From JAVKSL01 sp039583695 (GTDB taxonomy: Bacteria > Actinomycetota > Acidimicrobiia > Acidimicrobiales > JAJPHD01): a stretch of DNA of 35,045 nt. Each line of letters starts with the position of its first letter. Position 1 is the stretch's first letter. The stretch covers positions 1-35,045 of the forward strand of contig JAVKSL010000022.1 in NCBI GenBank assembly GCA_039583695.1, given 5' to 3'. The notes under the pieces are model-generated. The model was given only the letters and a program-made list of their open reading frames with translations, was not told where the DNA came from and did not search any database. Made by a program: the position numbers and the translations under genes. This document shows positions 11,866 through 20,694 of the stretch, piece by piece.

Positions 11866-13256
11866 GTTGATGCCTGGGCCGAGATGGTCAGTAGTCCCAC
11901 CTCGGGCAGGGCGACGATCCCGCTCAGGACCAGATCCGCATAACCCATGACCACCGGAGCACTGGGAACGATGATGCTCAGGTCTACCTCGCCCGTCGCA
12001 GTGGTATCGGACACGGCCCGCCCGGATAAGCCGGCCGGTCCGAGCGAGCCGGTGGCGGTCGAGGATGCGGCCGAGGCCCCGTCGAGGGTCTGTGCCGATT
12101 GCGGCCCGGCTGGCTGGAAGGGCGTCCCCGCACCGATGGTCATGTTGGCCGCGACGTAATCTACGCCCGGCACGTTGCCGAGGACTGCGGCAATCTCCAA
12201 ATATCGCACGGTCGTCTCGTTGTGCCATTGCGGCGGGGACTGCCCACCACCGCCCCAGTTGGCCGGTGACAAGAATGTGCTGAGCGCCACCTGAGCGGCT
12301 GCGGTGATCGCATTGGGCGATGCACCTGGCAGGGCCACCAGCGTCGCACTCACCGAGATGGGCGTGTAGACGGGACTGATCACGCTGGCGACGAAGTTCA
12401 CCTCGCGCATCGTTTGCAGATATGCCTGCACCTGTGCCGCGATGTCCGGGCTGATGGCGTTGCCGTTCGCATCGACACAAGCCAGAGCGACCATTCGTTC
12501 GTTGCCCAGCGAGCCGTCCACCGGGTTGTACCCGTCTATGGCGACCGCCCGATAGACCCCGGCCACGGATCGGGCCAGCGCCGCAAAATCGGGCGGCAGG
12601 ATCGGGCGGGGAGTGAGCAACTGGAGAAGCGCCGAGAGCCGGTCCAGGTAGGCGGTGTCGGTCTCTGTGTCCACACCCCCGCTCGAGTGAGCCGTGGAGG
12701 TAATGCCTGCGACAAAGGCCAGGGCATCGTAGAGGACATAGGTGCCGCCGAGCCCGTTCGCAAAGCCCCCCGGTGCAGTGGCGACGAGAATGACCTCGCC
12801 GGCTGCGGTGCTCGAGAGTCCCGCAGGGACGATGACCTCCGCGAGGGTCTGGAATACCACCGAGGTGTTGCCCGAGGTGGGGAAGGTCACGTAGGTCCCT
12901 GCGGGGATGCTGTAGCCCTGCTCGTCCACCATCGCCCAGGTGGTGGGCACCGTGGCGGGGGCGCCCGCCAGTGGCGCAACACCGAGCACGGTCTCACCAA
13001 AGTACCGGAAGATGGCGAGGGGCACCTGGGTTGCGACGTTGGCGGCTTCGGCCACCATCTGGGCGCAGACCTCGATCAGGATTACCTCGAGGTGGCCCTC
13101 GTAGGGCACCCAGTCGGGCAGGTTCGCCGCGATGGTGGCTAACGCCTGGGCCATCAGCTCGTTCGCGTCGAGCGTGATCGGCAAGGTGATGTAGCCGCCC
13201 TCCACGCTGAACTGCGGGGAGGTGCCAAAGGTAACGCCTGACTCAATGATGCTCAT
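11862..13256 (-). CDS. Baseplate J-like wedge protein
   Basis: 464 residues. ATG 13256 in ATGA overlap with the gpW/gp25-like stop; AAGGGG 4 nt upstream. Matches the baseplate J family: AQALATIAANLPDWVPYEGH at the N-terminus, the central LAGAPATVPTTWAMVDEQGYSIPAGTYV barrel, the DTETDTAYLDRL motif and the long LSALLQLLTPRPILPPDFAAL helix, VYRAVAIDGYNP, and a C-terminal domain. J assembles with gpW and tail protein I to form the wedge that surrounds the hub in contractile-tailed phages. Order W-J-I is conserved here. Confidence 0.95.
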   Translation of the reverse strand: MSIIESGVTFGTSPQFSVEGGYITLPITLDANELMAQALATIAANLPDWVPYEGHLEVILIEVCAQMVAEAANVATQVPLAIFRYFGETVLGVAPLAGAPATVPTTWAMVDEQGYSIPAGTYVTFPTSGNTSVVFQTLAEVIVPAGLSSTAAGEVILVATAPGGFANGLGGTYVLYDALAFVAGITSTAHSSGGVDTETDTAYLDRLSALLQLLTPRPILPPDFAALARSVAGVYRAVAIDGYNPVDGSLGNERMVALACVDANGNAISPDIAAQVQAYLQTMREVNFVASVISPVYTPISVSATLVALPGASPNAITAAAQVALSTFLSPANWGGGGQSPPQWHNETTVRYLEIAAVLGNVPGVDYVAANMTIGAGTPFQPAGPQSAQTLDGASAASSTATGSLGPAGLSGRAVSDTTATGEVDLSIIVPSAPVVMGYADLVLSGIVALPEVGLLTISAQAST

Positions 13257-13666
13257 CCGGCCCCTTTCAGGCCAACTTGGACGCCGAGTTGGCCCACCCC
13301 GTCGTCACCCGGAGGGCTGATCACGATGCTGACCGCCGCTCGTGGCTCCCAGGTGGCGATGGCCGCGGCGATGGCCGTGGCGTCAGGACCGGCGAAGGTC
13401 GGGTCGGGGATGCCATAGTCCGGTACAACCAGGCGCGATCGGGTGAAGGTCTGGATCAGGACCGACACGCACTGCGCGACATCGGCGAGGCTGTCGCCTG
13501 CGACCACCGCAGCGCTGCCATCAGCGGCGAGGGCAAACGGCATAGCCAGGTGCGGCACCGACGGGCGCCCAGGCGGTCCGCCCGCCCGATACGGCGGGAT
13601 GTATGGAATGAGTACCGCCGCCGCGGTGGCGGTGCTCGCCGAGGTGCCGCCCAGCGCATCGCTCAT
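13253..13666 (-). CDS. gpW/gp25-like baseplate wedge protein
   Basis: 137 residues, ATG 13666 with AAGGTGG 7 nt upstream. The first 60 residues are low-complexity and Pro-rich. The second half carries the gp25 pattern: SLADVAQCVSVLIQTFTRSRLVVPDYGIPDPTF, an ATAIAAAIATWEPRAAVSIVI helix-strand pair. The typical EGER/P motif is divergent. gp25-like proteins are the structurally conserved wedge component that nucleates sheath assembly. Its stop overlaps the J start, supporting the role. Confidence 0.85.
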   Translation of the reverse strand: MSDALGGTSASTATAAAVLIPYIPPYRAGGPPGRPSVPHLAMPFALAADGSAAVVAGDSLADVAQCVSVLIQTFTRSRLVVPDYGIPDPTFAGPDATAIAAAIATWEPRAAVSIVISPPGDDGVGQLGVQVGLKGAG

Positions 13667-13679
13667 GCCCCAGCCACCT

Positions 13680-14312
13680 TTAGTTGTTCGTGGAGGTGAG
13701 CGCCTGGGGGGCGAAGCTCGGGGTGGTGCCGGGGTTGATCGGCTGCGGCGAGGTGATCGTGCCTATGTCGAGCGCCATTGAGCCCAGTGTCAGGCTGAGC
13801 CCTGTCGCTGAAGCGGTCGCCGGGGCGCTGATCGTCACCGAAGTGGCCGAGTTGATCGCGGTGATAGTGGCCCCGGCGGGGATCGAGCCGCCGGTGAGGG
13901 TGCGCCCGATGTCCTGGGTCGTGAAGTTGGCCGTGGCGCTGGTCACCGTCGTGGTGGCGTTGGTCGCACCGTCGGTGACGCTGCGCTGGCCGCCGACCGG
14001 CCCGTCATAGGCGACCCAGTAGGTGGGCGTCCCCCACGTTGCGGTCACGTCGGCGTTAAAGGCGATCGCGACGAGGTTGGCGATGGTGTAGCCGCTGGAG
14101 GGCTCGACGGCTACGGGCCCGAAGTTGGTCCCGTTGTTCGCCACAGCGACGCGCCCGTAGCCGTCGGCCGTGGAGGGCTCGGTGACATTGCCGCCGGTTG
14201 GGGTCGGCGCCGTGGTGGACAGGGCGATGTAGATGTTTACCGGGGGCGTCCACACGCTGGCCCCGTAGAGGTGCTGCTGGAGTAGCGCGTCGCAGTAGAT
14301 GGTCTTTGCCAT
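13680..14312 (-). CDS. Phage structural protein of the tail-fibre-like/Gp80 type
   Basis: 210 residues, ATG 14312 with AAGGAG 6 nt upstream. The N-terminal 100 residues follow a family common in actinophages: YCDALLQQHLYGASVWTPPVNIYIALSTTAPT, GYGRVAVANNGTNF, SGYTIANLVAIAFNADVTATWGTPTYWVAYD. An added C-terminal Thr/Ser/Ala-rich Ig-like repeat (DIGRTLTGGSIPAGATITAI, ATSVTISAPATASAT) is typical of surface-exposed virion domains. It sits between hub and wedge genes, so it is probably a baseplate or tail surface protein. Confidence 0.78.
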   Translation of the reverse strand: MAKTIYCDALLQQHLYGASVWTPPVNIYIALSTTAPTPTGGNVTEPSTADGYGRVAVANNGTNFGPVAVEPSSGYTIANLVAIAFNADVTATWGTPTYWVAYDGPVGGQRSVTDGATNATTTVTSATANFTTQDIGRTLTGGSIPAGATITAINSATSVTISAPATASATGLSLTLGSMALDIGTITSPQPINPGTTPSFAPQALTSTNN

Positions 14313-14333
14313 TTGAGACTCCTTGATTTGGTT

Positions 14334-14657
14334 TTACGGCCAATCCTCGAAGCAGATCACCCAGGGGTCGGTTTGGTTTGAACCGACGAACACGGCAAGG
14401 CAGTTGGTGCCCACTGGCGGGATCGCCGGGGCGTTGGTGCCTCCCAAGTCGGCCAACAGCGCCGCTCGTGGATAGGGCGCCGGGCCGAAGCGGTAATCGG
14501 GCGAATAGTCCCCGATCACGAAGTAGCAGCGGTACTCGCTGGCCTCGACGATGCGGGCACGCTGCGGACCGACGAAGCCCTGGATGGGGAGGCGCTGGTT
14601 GAACACGATCTGGTGCAGTGCTGCGCCCGCATCGGCATCACCGTAGGCGGCGCTCAT
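14334..14657 (-). CDS. Small baseplate-associated protein
   Basis: 107 residues from ATG 14657, whose ATGA overlaps the hub stop; the longer frame has no reason to be used. The sequence is beta-rich (LPIQGFVGPQRARIVEASEY, YRCYFVIGDYSPDYRFGP, TNCLAVFVGSNQTDPWVICF) and ends in a Trp-rich strand. An OB-fold-like element positioned after a gpD-like hub is common in contractile-tailed phages, where it links hub and spike, but the homology is not visible by eye, so this is inference from position. Confidence 0.72.
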   Translation of the reverse strand: MSAAYGDADAGAALHQIVFNQRLPIQGFVGPQRARIVEASEYRCYFVIGDYSPDYRFGPAPYPRAALLADLGGTNAPAIPPVGTNCLAVFVGSNQTDPWVICFEDWP

Positions 14658-15940
14658 GGCGCCGGGCGGGTGGCGCCCACGTAGATGTCGGCCCCCCACG
14701 AGGCACCGATAGTGGTTGGGATCGGCTCTACCCGCACGACTGCGCCGGTATGGGGTGCGTCGATCATCTGGCCACCCCCGATGTAGATGCCGACATGGCT
14801 CACCCCGGTCGGCCCCGAGCCGAAGAACACCAGGTCGCCTGGCTTGAGCGCCCCGCCTACCTGCGGACCGGCGTTGTACTGGGCCTGGGCCACGCGGGGG
14901 ATTGTGATCCCGGCGCTCGCGTAGGCAGCCTGTGCAAGGCCCGAACAGTCGAAGGCCACCCCTGGAGACTCAGCGCCCCAAACGTAAGGGACGCCGAGTT
15001 GCTTGTTGGCGAAGGCGACTGCCGTGCCAGCACCGGTCAGGCCGCCGGGAGACTGCGCTGCGTGGGTGACCCCGCCAACCGATGTCGTGGTCATGACCGT
15101 CTCGGTCGGCTCGGGCAGCGCCGCTTGCGGCTTGGTGACCGTGACAGTAGTCTGGTCCTGATACATCGTGCGGACAACGTTGCTGATGAGCCACGCACCC
15201 GAGCCGGGTCCGAGTTCGACGATCGTGACGACCTGGCCGGGCGGGTAGGCCCAGGCCGAGGCGTTGGCCGTGATCGTGGCCGTGGTGAGTGCTTTGCCCA
15301 CGTCGAAGTCCAGATCGATGAACTCGATGCCGCCCTCGAACTCTTGGATCGTGGCGATAGGCGCCTGGCCCATCAGCCACGAGTCAGGGCCGAAATAGAT
15401 CGTGCCGCCGACCTCGAAGCATCGCCAGGCAACCTCGGAGGCGAGTCGGTTGAGAGCGGTCCAGGTGTCCTCTGTGGGGTCCTGGCTGGTTCCGCGGGCG
15501 AGCGTCTCACGGATCGGAGCACCATGCGGCGCCGATACGAACGGGATCGGCGGCCCCGGTGCGCTGGCGACGAGCCGAGCGGCGAAGCGTGCCCTGGTTG
15601 TGGTGTTCGGCGCCACCGCGAGTGCCCCGCGGGCCTGGCGTAGTCGGTTGACGGCGGTTGCCTCGAAGATCAGGGAGAGGTTGTCGGCGGTCTTGTCCAC
15701 CTCAACCAAGGTGAAGGAGAGCCCGTCGATGACAACCACGGCGGCGGTTGCCAACAACGGTGAGTTGAGCAGGGAGCGGTCCGGGTCGGTGCAGTCGATG
15801 GTGAGAATGGACGCGCCGGCGATGTTGCGGTCGATGTTTATCTGGGTGACCTTGTTGACGATTTCCAGGCCAGGCGCGGACCCGTTGAGGATCACGTCCG
15901 CAATGGTCAGGTCCCCGAGCCCGAGTATCGGCGTCGTCAT
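14654..15940 (-). CDS. Tail hub protein with C-terminal NlpC/P60 peptidase
   Basis: 428 residues, ATG 15940 with GGAGG 5 nt upstream. Residues about 1-300 resemble the gpD/gp27-like hub: INIDRNIAGASILTIDCTDPDRSLL, a split beta-barrel, then WTALNRLASEVAWRCFEVGGTIYF and VVTIVELGPGSGAWLISNVV. Residues about 310-428 are NlpC/P60: VPYVWGAESPGVAFDCSGL with the catalytic Cys, PGDLVFFG, SHVGIYIGGGQMIDAPHTG with His and the third polar residue. The peptidase should cut peptidoglycan stem peptides during DNA entry. Fusion of hub and peptidase is frequent in phages of Gram-positive hosts. Confidence 0.93.
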   Translation of the reverse strand: MTTPILGLGDLTIADVILNGSAPGLEIVNKVTQINIDRNIAGASILTIDCTDPDRSLLNSPLLATAAVVVIDGLSFTLVEVDKTADNLSLIFEATAVNRLRQARGALAVAPNTTTRARFAARLVASAPGPPIPFVSAPHGAPIRETLARGTSQDPTEDTWTALNRLASEVAWRCFEVGGTIYFGPDSWLMGQAPIATIQEFEGGIEFIDLDFDVGKALTTATITANASAWAYPPGQVVTIVELGPGSGAWLISNVVRTMYQDQTTVTVTKPQAALPEPTETVMTTTSVGGVTHAAQSPGGLTGAGTAVAFANKQLGVPYVWGAESPGVAFDCSGLAQAAYASAGITIPRVAQAQYNAGPQVGGALKPGDLVFFGSGPTGVSHVGIYIGGGQMIDAPHTGAVVRVEPIPTTIGASWGADIYVGATRPAP

Positions 15941-15955
15941 CGGGACCTCCGGGGA

Positions 15956-16630
15956 TCAGGGGATCGACAGCACTTGGCCGACCTGTAGGTAGTTCGGGTC
16001 CCGGAGCGAGTTCGCCTTGGCGATCTTGGGCCAGTCGGCGTAACTGCCGAGCAGGGCTGCCGCGATCGTGGACAGGGTGTCACCAGAGCGGACCGTGTAG
16101 TGACGGGTGGTGCCCTTGGCTGATCCGGATCGGGCCGCATGGGCGGCCTTTGCGGGCGACGCTGCTGCGACACTCGCCTGACTCAGCGGCCTGTACTCGT
16201 AAAACGTGAGCTTTATCGACGCCTGGAGGGGCACGCCCTTGGCGTTGCGGATCACCGACACATCGTCCCACGACGCGCTGTAGAGCACCCACCGCAGGTC
16301 GGTGGCTGGGATCGGGCCGGTCAGTCGCAGAACCGGCGGCCGATTTTGCCCGGCGGCGGCGATGGTCCAGGACATGATCGCGTCGAGGTAACCCTGGATC
16401 GAGACGCCCGCGCCCGAGTCGATGTCCAGCGTCACCGCCAACACGATCTGGGAGAGCTGTCCGCCGTACCACTGTGTCGCCGGGTACTGGCGAGGGCGGT
16501 CCACTATCTGCCATCCCGATGAGCCACCCGAGACCTGGCCGAGCGTCGCGGAGCCGGTCAGATGTACACCTACGGGCGGTCCTGGCGGCGAGATCGGGAT
16601 GATGAGCACGTCGGGGCGCACATGGACCAT
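15956..16630 (-). CDS. LysM-containing tail/baseplate protein
   Basis: 224 residues, ATG 16630 with GGAGG 7 nt upstream. A beta-rich N-terminal domain (to about residue 150; QWYGGQLSQIVLAVTLDIDSG, RWVLYSASWDDVSVIRNA, LQASIKLTFYEYRPL) is followed by an Ala/Ser linker and a C-terminal LysM (residues about 177-224: HYTVRSGDTLSTIAAALLG, WPKIAKANSLRDPNYLQVGQVLSI). This is the gp53-like/XkdP-type organisation: it bridges tape-measure end and hub and the LysM binds glycan or packs against the hub. Position between tape measure and hub supports this strongly. Confidence 0.92.
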   Translation of the reverse strand: MVHVRPDVLIIPISPPGPPVGVHLTGSATLGQVSGGSSGWQIVDRPRQYPATQWYGGQLSQIVLAVTLDIDSGAGVSIQGYLDAIMSWTIAAAGQNRPPVLRLTGPIPATDLRWVLYSASWDDVSVIRNAKGVPLQASIKLTFYEYRPLSQASVAAASPAKAAHAARSGSAKGTTRHYTVRSGDTLSTIAAALLGSYADWPKIAKANSLRDPNYLQVGQVLSIP

Positions 16631-16634
16631 CGGG

Positions 16635-19600
16635 TTACCTCCGCGCCATGCGGTCCTGCAGATGACGGATGACCGTGGACCCCAGCACCTTGCGATCTAC
16701 GACCACCTGCACCACCAACGGCGACGCTTCGCCAGAACCGGGGGCGGGGATCGCCTCAGGCGATCCCGTACCATTCAGGGCGATGCTGGCGCCGACGGGC
16801 AACGACCCGCCGGCGTCGTAGGAGTAGACCGGAAGCCGCGGGGTCAGGAGGCCCCCGCCCTCGTACCAGTGCATCGAGGACTCGTGCGCCCAGCCTGCAA
16901 TCGGGTCGCCGTAGCGGCCCTGGATGTAGTTGAGCATCCAGGCGATCTGGGTGCCGGGGTCATTGTAGTTTGGGCCATACGCGGCCGGCCCGCCTATGGC
17001 CTGGGCCATGCCATAGGCGCTGCTTGTCGGATTCTTGGCAAACTGGTTGAAGCCGGCCTCGGCCATCTCGATTGAGTACAGGGCGTTCCACTCCGGCCCG
17101 GTTGACCAGCCGTACGGCGCGGCCATGCGCTGCATGAGTGCCTGGTTGGACCCCCCGGTTGAGGTGGCGGGCGCCGCTATCGTCGATGCGCCGCCGGCGG
17201 ACTTCTTGGCGGGCGAGCCGCCCACGATCTCGTTTGCCCAGGCCACGAGCTTGCCGACGACGCCCTTGGCAACCTGGCGGAACATGCCCGCCGGCATTAG
17301 CCGGATCATTTGGCGAGCGGCGAGTTCGGCCGGCTGCAAGGCGAGGTTTACCGCCTGGCCCGCCAACCACTGGCCGCCCTGGTAGACGTCGCTGGCGATC
17401 TTCGCCACATCCTTGAACGGGTTGAGTGACCACCCGCCGCCTTGTGAGGAGCCGCCTGCGGCTGCGAGATGCGCGCCGAGTTGGTGGAACAGCGACAGGG
17501 CGTTGGCCCGGTGCGCCGGGTCGGAGGGGATCACATATTCGGGCCACTGGGGACGTCCCTCACCAACGATGGCGCGGGGGCCGTCGGTGACGAATCCGGG
17601 CCCGATCCCGAGCGTCCCACCGCCTGCCATGCCGGGGGCGAACCTGGTCGAGCCGCGCTGGCCACCGAGGGTGCCGGCGGCGGACACTGCGGCACCGCCG
17701 CCGCCTACGCCGCCGCCTACGCCGATGAGTCCGATGTGGACACCGGCCCAGCCCAAGGCGGCGTTGAGGCCCCGGATGAAGAAGTTGATCACTTTGGTGA
17801 CGCCGGTGACGCCGATCTTTGCGTCGGCCTTGATCCCGTCCCAGACGCGGCTAATGCCCGAGCGTACAGCGTCCCAGACGCCCAGGATCGTATCCTTGAT
17901 CCCGTTCCAGACGTTGCTCGCGCCGCCCGCGAAGTCTTTCCAGGCCCCCGTCAGGAAGGCGTTGATCGCATCCCATACGATAAGGATGTGATTGAGTATC
18001 CAGTCCCAGACATCTTTGGTGACCCGCTGGATGAAGTGCCACGCCTGCTTCCAGTGCTTGACGAGCTCGTAGATGCCGACCCCGATAGCGGCGACGGCGG
18101 CCATGATGGCCAGAATCGGCCAGGTGGCGGCGACGGTTGCTATCGCAGCGTCGATCATGCTGGCGGTGTAGATGACAATGGCCGCGACGAGCACGGTTCC
18201 GATAGCAATCGCCAGCGTCTTCACCACCTCCTTGTGCTTGGACATCCAGCCGAACAGCTTGACCAGCTTCGGCAGGAGGAACTCACCGAGCGTGTTGGCA
18301 ACCTTCATCATGTCCAAGTCGAGACGCTTGAACATCGCTTCCGGGGTGTTCTTGGCAAGCGCGACATTGGCAGCGAAGTTCTTGATGCCGGCGTTGATCT
18401 CGCCGAGCTTGCCGCCCTCACGGGGCAGGCTGTTGAGCATGGCGATGACGGGGGTTGACTGCTTGGCACCGCCGAACATCTTTGCCTCGAGCATGGTTAT
18501 GATCTGTTGACCCAACGGCCCCATCGAGCCCAGGCCCTTGGTGGCGGCCTGTTGCTGGGCAGCGGCGTTCAGGGTCAGCGATGTTGGCGCACCTAGGCCC
18601 ATCGACTTCAGGAGCGCCCTCTGGGCCTTGGTGAGCGAACCGGAGACCATCTGATTCACCAGAGCGGCACCTGCCTCACCGAGCGAGCCGCTCAGGTGCG
18701 AGTGGAGCTGGGTGATGGCGGGCAGCAGTCCCTTGGTGCGCATGGTCATGCCGATAGCGTCGGGCTGCAAGCCGATGGCGCCGAACACCTGGCGGGTAGG
18801 GCCGGATACCGGCGCCCCCATGAGGCTCAGCGAATGCTGGAAGGCGTGGCCGGCCATCGACCCGTTTATGCCGAGGTCGCCGAGATTTGCGAGCACGGCG
18901 CCGGCCTGGCTGAGGGTCACGTGGAACTGCTGCATGGCCTCGACGAGGCCGCCCGAGCCGAGGGCCGAGACGAAATCCGCGCCGGTCATATCGCCAGCAC
19001 CGACCGTTGCAGCCGCGATGGCGGCGGTCTTGCGGTAGGACTTGTTGCCGGTGCCGGTCCCCAGTCCTCCGGCGGCCCGCACGATCCCGAATATCCTGGC
19101 TATGGACTCCGGATCGGCCTTGGGACCCATGACCGCGGCCAGATCGGCGGCAGCTGTTGTCATTTGCTGCAGCTGTGTGGTCGAGTAGCTGATACCCGGA
19201 GCCGCTGAGGCAATCCGGTACATCTGATCTGCGATGACCGAGGTCGATTGCAGCAGGTTGGGAGAGTTCTTTACGATCCAGGTCTGCAGGGCCGGCAGGC
19301 TGGTGAGCGGAACGTTGGCGAGAGTGTGCAGCTTGGTCATCTGCGCAGTCAGGCTGCTCATGTTCTTGAGGCCTTCGTAGGACAGGCCCAGCCCCGTAGC
19401 GATGCCAGTAAACAGCCCGAGCTTGCCCAACTTGTTGACGGAGCCGATCAGGCGCCCGTGCGCGGCCGTGCGGGCATCCGCCGCCGCGGCGGCGGTGGTG
19501 TCGGCGGCGGACGCTGCCAGCGCCGAGTCGGCGGCTACGGCGTTCGCCAGGGCCGCGTCACGTGTGCCCTGCGCCTGGGCCATGCGCACGTCGGCGGCGG

Positions 19601-19844
19601 CTGTTCCTGAAGCGGCGTAAGCGGCGGTTGCCTCGGAAAGTGCCGCCTCGGCCTTGGCGAGATCGGCAACAGCCTTGGCGGCGGCGGCGCCGGCCTTGTC
19701 TGATGCGGAGACGAGTGCGTCGCCCGCCGCCTTGCCGTCGGCGCCCATGCGGGTGAGTTCTTTGCGGACTTCGCGCATCCCGCCGACGAAGTCGGTCTTG
19801 CCGAACAGGACCAGGCGAGCGCCGATCTCTTCTACGGTCATCAT
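16635..19844 (-). CDS. Tail tape measure protein with lytic transglycosylase domain
   Basis: 1069 residues; two ATG codons in a row (19844 and 19841), AGGAG 9 nt before the first. The N-terminal 130 residues are a long Ala-rich coiled coil (DKAGAAAAKAVADLAKAEAA). A conserved TMP core follows (LAKNTPEAMFKRLDLDMM), with hydrophobic segments at about 545-605 (TLAIAIGTVLVAAIVIYTAS, WPILAIMAAVAAIGVGIYEL), then Trp-rich helical repeats and a Gly-rich region. Residues about 907-998 are an SLT-like domain: EWNALYSIEMAEAGFNQFA with candidate catalytic Glu 929, KNPTSSAYGMAQ, YIQGRYGDPIAGW, HWYEGGG. Length sets tail length; the domain would open peptidoglycan at infection. Confidence 0.95.
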   Translation of the reverse strand: MMTVEEIGARLVLFGKTDFVGGMREVRKELTRMGADGKAAGDALVSASDKAGAAAAKAVADLAKAEAALSEATAAYAASGTAAADVRMAQAQGTRDAALANAVAADSALAASAADTTAAAAADARTAAHGRLIGSVNKLGKLGLFTGIATGLGLSYEGLKNMSSLTAQMTKLHTLANVPLTSLPALQTWIVKNSPNLLQSTSVIADQMYRIASAAPGISYSTTQLQQMTTAAADLAAVMGPKADPESIARIFGIVRAAGGLGTGTGNKSYRKTAAIAAATVGAGDMTGADFVSALGSGGLVEAMQQFHVTLSQAGAVLANLGDLGINGSMAGHAFQHSLSLMGAPVSGPTRQVFGAIGLQPDAIGMTMRTKGLLPAITQLHSHLSGSLGEAGAALVNQMVSGSLTKAQRALLKSMGLGAPTSLTLNAAAQQQAATKGLGSMGPLGQQIITMLEAKMFGGAKQSTPVIAMLNSLPREGGKLGEINAGIKNFAANVALAKNTPEAMFKRLDLDMMKVANTLGEFLLPKLVKLFGWMSKHKEVVKTLAIAIGTVLVAAIVIYTASMIDAAIATVAATWPILAIMAAVAAIGVGIYELVKHWKQAWHFIQRVTKDVWDWILNHILIVWDAINAFLTGAWKDFAGGASNVWNGIKDTILGVWDAVRSGISRVWDGIKADAKIGVTGVTKVINFFIRGLNAALGWAGVHIGLIGVGGGVGGGGAAVSAAGTLGGQRGSTRFAPGMAGGGTLGIGPGFVTDGPRAIVGEGRPQWPEYVIPSDPAHRANALSLFHQLGAHLAAAGGSSQGGGWSLNPFKDVAKIASDVYQGGQWLAGQAVNLALQPAELAARQMIRLMPAGMFRQVAKGVVGKLVAWANEIVGGSPAKKSAGGASTIAAPATSTGGSNQALMQRMAAPYGWSTGPEWNALYSIEMAEAGFNQFAKNPTSSAYGMAQAIGGPAAYGPNYNDPGTQIAWMLNYIQGRYGDPIAGWAHESSMHWYEGGGLLTPRLPVYSYDAGGSLPVGASIALNGTGSPEAIPAPGSGEASPLVVQVVVDRKVLGSTVIRHLQDRMARR

Positions 19845-19856
19845 CGGCGATCACTC

Positions 19857-20036
19857 CTACCTCATGACTGCGTTGAGGATCTTGACCATTTCGGCGCCGA
19901 TGCGCTTGGCCTGGTTCTCCTGGCGGGTGGTTTCGATGTCCACCGCAGCCTGGGTGATCGCCATAGCAATGAGCCAGTCGGTGCGCCCGAGGGCCAGGAT
20001 CGAAATGGGGTCGCCCACGCCCAACAGCCCCGCCAT
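19857..20036 (-). CDS. Tail assembly chaperone, C-terminal (-1 frame) part
   Basis: 59 residues if read from ATG 20036 (AAAGG 7 nt upstream): MAGLLGVGDPISILALG, TDWLIAMAITQAAVDIETTR, IGAEMVKILNAVMR. It is in the -1 frame relative to the chaperone at 20066-20677 and that frame is open from upstream of the T-run at 20077-20081, so it can also be joined as a C-terminal extension of about 73 residues by -1 frameshifting (total near 273). This gpG/gpGT arrangement immediately before a tape measure gene is a hallmark of tailed phages. An ORF in the third frame over the same DNA is a shadow. The two modes are not exclusive. Confidence 0.85.
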   Translation of the reverse strand: MAGLLGVGDPISILALGRTDWLIAMAITQAAVDIETTRQENQAKRIGAEMVKILNAVMR

Positions 20037-20065
20037 AGCGGCGCCTTTGACGTCATTTCGCCCGA

Positions 20066-20677
20066 CTAGCTCTCGGAAAAATCCTCGTCGGCCTTGGGCA
20101 GCGCGATGCCGGAGAACTCCTGCAGGCTGCCGGCGGTCATCAACACGTCACCGTCGGTGCGATACAGCGCCAGGCACACGTCGATGGCTGTGGTTAGCTC
20201 GGGGCGGCGCAACGCTGCGGCGAGGTCAGCGTCGAACTTGGTCCAGGGGCCTAAGGGGTCGTCCTTGCGCAGACTGACCTGGAGCACCTCGCCGGCGTCG
20301 TCAATCTCGGCATAAACGCCGATGCACGCTTCGACCAGCACCTCGGCCGAGAACATGGCACGCCAGCGCTGATGGCCCGGTGTGCCATCCTTTCGGGCCT
20401 TGCCCCGCTTCTCCCACTTTTCCCAGGCGTTGGCGATGCGGTCCGGGCTCAGCGGCGAGTAACGAACAAAGACCGGGACATGCGCGCCCTCGTCGCGATA
20501 GCCGAGCACTTCGAGGTCCTTCCATAACTTGGCCTCGATGGCCTGGCGAGTCGCTCCGATGTCACCGAGTACGTTGGCGAGGCGCTTGACACGGTCGCCG
20601 CCCTCGGGAATCTCGTAGTCGCTCCCAGGTGAGAAAGCGGGCATAGGAACGCTGAGCATGACGGAAGGATCAGACAC
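20066..20677 (-). CDS. Tail assembly chaperone
   Basis: 203 residues. GTG 20677 with AAAGG 6 nt upstream (an ATG lies at codon 7). The protein begins with a short N-terminal beta segment and contains a conserved helical part (DRVKRLANVLGDIGATRQAI, RYSPLSPDRIANAWEKWEKR, PELTTAIDVCLALYRTDGDV). It ends ALPKADEDFSES. Located between the tail tube and the tape measure, it should bind the unassembled tape measure during tail growth. A run of five T at 20077-20081, four codons from the stop, is the probable slippage site for the extended product. Confidence 0.9.
   Translation of the reverse strand: MSDPSVMLSVPMPAFSPGSDYEIPEGGDRVKRLANVLGDIGATRQAIEAKLWKDLEVLGYRDEGAHVPVFVRYSPLSPDRIANAWEKWEKRGKARKDGTPGHQRWRAMFSAEVLVEACIGVYAEIDDAGEVLQVSLRKDDPLGPWTKFDADLAAALRRPELTTAIDVCLALYRTDGDVLMTAGSLQEFSGIALPKADEDFSES
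20077..20084 (-). other. Probable -1 ribosomal frameshift site
   Basis: On the minus strand the zero-frame codons are GAG GAT TTT TCC, giving a T-run of five. A one-base backward slip on TTT continues as TTC CGA GAG CTA and leads into the -1-frame chaperone extension. It is not a canonical X XXY YYZ heptamer, because the A-site codon TCC would mispair at its second base. Confidence 0.6.
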
Positions 20678-20694
20678 GGAGGACCTTTCTTGGA

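Noticed and set aside
11866..12480. Upstream extension of tail protein I to 12480
   Set aside because: It lies fully inside baseplate J in another frame; the ATGA overlap at 11865 gives the natural start.
19862..20056. 64-residue ORF between chaperone and tape measure in the third frame
   Set aside because: Trp/Arg/Ser-rich shadow; the -1 frame over the same DNA gives a sensible helical protein.
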